Source: Virgibacillus_P tibetensis (GTDB lineage Bacteria; Bacillota; Bacilli; Bacillales; Amphibacillaceae). From it: 64,000 bases of DNA. Numbering within the stretch: position 1 is the first letter of the stretch; every line of letters begins with the position of its first letter. The notes under the pieces were generated by a model, which ran no database searches, was not told the origin of the DNA, and saw only the letters and a list, made by a program, of their open reading frames with translations. The translations under genes were made by a program, and so were the position numbers. This document shows positions 62,876 through 64,000 of the stretch, piece after piece. Where the stretch lies: positions 35,422 to 99,421 of the forward strand of contig NZ_JARZFX010000011.1 of NCBI RefSeq assembly GCF_036026595.1. The letters run 5' to 3'.

Positions 62876-62917
62876 TAAAAAAGCAGGTTGCTTTAGATTT
62901 TCATCTGAAGCAACCTG
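62876..62917 (-). terminator. Terminator after the HNH gene
   Basis: CAGGTTGCTT and AAGCAACCTG form a perfect 10-bp stem followed by a run of six T on the minus strand. Confidence 0.88.
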
Positions 62918-62942
62918 ACTGGTCTTTTGCATTTGAATGGTA

Positions 62943-63698
62943 TTACACGTTGCTCATGGTTAGTCGTTTTTCCAAATAATCAATACGTGGCCAATGAGCC
63001 TTTTTCTTTGGAAGTCTAATTTCTTTCCCTTCCAACTTAGACTTGTACCCATTTACTCCAATGGTAAAGTCAGTATTAATAAAATAGACACCACTATCAT
63101 ATAACTTGTGGTGGTTACTGCATAGTAAAAGTCCATTCTGGATATCCAGTTTCTCTTCATCACTGGATTCAAACCAAGGTACGATGTGGGCTGCTTCTAA
63201 CGCTTCAGTTATTTTAAAGTTACAAAATGCACATTTATTACCATGTACTTTTAATAATGCAGCCCTGAAAATACTCTGTGCCACACCTCTTACTCTAACT
63301 TTCGAATACACAGTCTCAGACCCCTTTCCGGTGATGATTTCCTTCGTAAGCTGTGCACTTGTTTCGTTTTCTTTTGCGTAGGTAAAAGGATTGGGATAAT
63401 GATCCCAGTTGAAATTAAAAACAAGCTGCTGTCCCTCAGGCAAATTATCGGCATCCCATGCAATGAAACCTTGACCGACTTTTCCTTTTTGGTCTACAAC
63501 AATACTTGTAATAGGGGGGATTTTCTGCTCAATACAATAATTCTGAATATAGTCTAAAAAATACCTGGACACTCGCGGGTGAATATCTAATTCCTTGCCC
63601 AACTCCTTGTATGTAATTGTAGACTCTTTGTTAGCTTGCTTAACCAATAGATTCCACGCCTCAAATGCTCTCATTTCATGGTTAGGTTTAATAGTCAA
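62943..63698 (-). CDS. HNH endonuclease with N-terminal helix-turn-helix-like region
   Basis: A 251-residue protein. Residues 10-60 (YKELGKELDIHPRVSRYFLDYIQNYC) look like a DNA-binding winged helix. The C-terminal HNH domain has a zinc-type CAFC (about residue 156), EAAHIVPWFES and NGLLLCSNHHKLYDSG, the complete catalytic pattern. It resembles stand-alone restriction-like HNH enzymes. No DNA methyltransferase is adjacent, so it may act on modified DNA, be a homing-type relic or have another role. The frame is intact with an upstream AGAGGAGAG. Confidence 0.85.
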   Translation of the reverse strand: MTIKPNHEMRAFEAWNLLVKQANKESTITYKELGKELDIHPRVSRYFLDYIQNYCIEQKIPPITSIVVDQKGKVGQGFIAWDADNLPEGQQLVFNFNWDHYPNPFTYAKENETSAQLTKEIITGKGSETVYSKVRVRGVAQSIFRAALLKVHGNKCAFCNFKITEALEAAHIVPWFESSDEEKLDIQNGLLLCSNHHKLYDSGVYFINTDFTIGVNGYKSKLEGKEIRLPKKKAHWPRIDYLEKRLTMSNV

Positions 63699-64000
63699 TA
63701 TACACTCTCCTCTGTACTCTTAACTCTAATAATAACTAAGTTTAAATACGCGCTCTATATACTATTCGACAAATAAAGATAAATACCTCTATTTTTGCTA
63801 GCTATTACTAAACTTAAGCAATTAAAGCAGGTAAGCCCTCCCAAAGGACTATTAACTTTTCTTTATTTGGTGTAAGACGGAATCTTGCCCTGTCCTGCTT
63901 GTCAGAGCTGGCAAGGCTTATTTTACAAGTTGTGAATTATATTTAAGAATAGAAGACAAAAAAACCCAGGATACGATGACGTATCCTGGGTTTTTTTATT
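63699..64000. other. Intergenic end of window
   Basis: About 300 bp without a gene. It ends in a strong hairpin (63958-63997) described separately; the middle (63830-63930) has short GC-rich inverted pieces (GGCAAG, CTTGCC) that I cannot assign. Confidence 0.5.
63958..63997. terminator. Bidirectional terminator at right edge
   Basis: AACCCAGGATACG-ATGA-CGTATCCTGGGTT perfect 13-bp stem with A/T runs on both sides; probably ends a gene outside the window. Confidence 0.9.

Noticed and set aside
1..64000. CRISPR arrays, tRNA or rRNA genes, integrase and att sites
   Set aside because: I looked for regularly spaced direct repeats, tRNA-like T-arms and integrase genes and saw none; the repeats present are duplicated genes and spacers.

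Overview
The window is low-GC Firmicute DNA from a spore-forming, salt-adapted member of the Bacillaceae (Oceanobacillus, Virgibacillus or Gracilibacillus type). This is inferred from Bacillus-style ribosome binding sites with many TTG/GTG starts, a dipicolinate synthase subunit, an ectoine operon, several Na+/H+ antiporters, a Bacillus-type SOS box and a Bacillus-type (YukE/YukD/YueB) type VII secretion system. No rRNA, tRNA, CRISPR array or complete insertion sequence was seen.

Region 1 (1-25 kb, nearly all minus strand) is a type VII secretion island. Read in the direction of transcription it runs esxA - esaA - essA - esaB - essB - essC, then decayed small genes, then an effector operon. 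That operon holds a YwqH-like helical protein, a YwqI-position helical protein, and an LXG toxin whose glycine-rich hydrophobic C-terminus resembles the membrane-depolarising toxin TspA. It is followed by six tandem DUF443 (TsaI-type, five-TM) immunity-like genes. Further left come a DUF4176 gene, two families of paralogous membrane proteins (three and two copies), an Imm59-like immunity gene and a truncated, frameshifted LXG toxin. Spacers inside the DUF443 array still carry decayed copies of the toxin gene's 3' end, so the array seems to have grown by duplicating toxin-immunity units and then losing the toxins.

Region 2 (25-42 kb) is mixed chromosome. It holds a histidine-phosphatase remnant, an unannotated 35-residue four-cysteine peptide, topB, a gltS-antiporter pair, a manganese catalase and a second antiporter with a nucleotide-binding tail. 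A SAM-I riboswitch precedes a two-gene operon (flavin monooxygenase plus ATP-grasp ligase). Then come a D,D-carboxypeptidase, a YjzC-like protein, a frame-split glutamine-rich protein, an MBL hydrolase, a dispersed intergenic repeat, and an SOS-controlled Y-family polymerase followed by remnants of rpoN and a prolyl oligopeptidase.

Region 3 (42-60 kb) opens with a cyclophilin lipoprotein. It then holds a complete eight-gene counterpart of the poorly understood enterobacterial yhf operon (yhfZ-Y-U-T-php-S-X-W in transcription order), with two copies of a 22-bp palindrome that probably binds YhfZ. After this come a serine hydrolase, a GNAT enzyme, an alpha/beta hydrolase, and a small amino-acid or opine catabolism cluster (racemase, transporter, FAD oxidoreductase, [2Fe-2S] protein). 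An orphan dipicolinate synthase subunit A and a membrane-anchored repeat protein follow.

Region 4 (60-64 kb) is the ectABC operon, whose ectA has no ATG, GTG or TTG start, and an HNH endonuclease gene.
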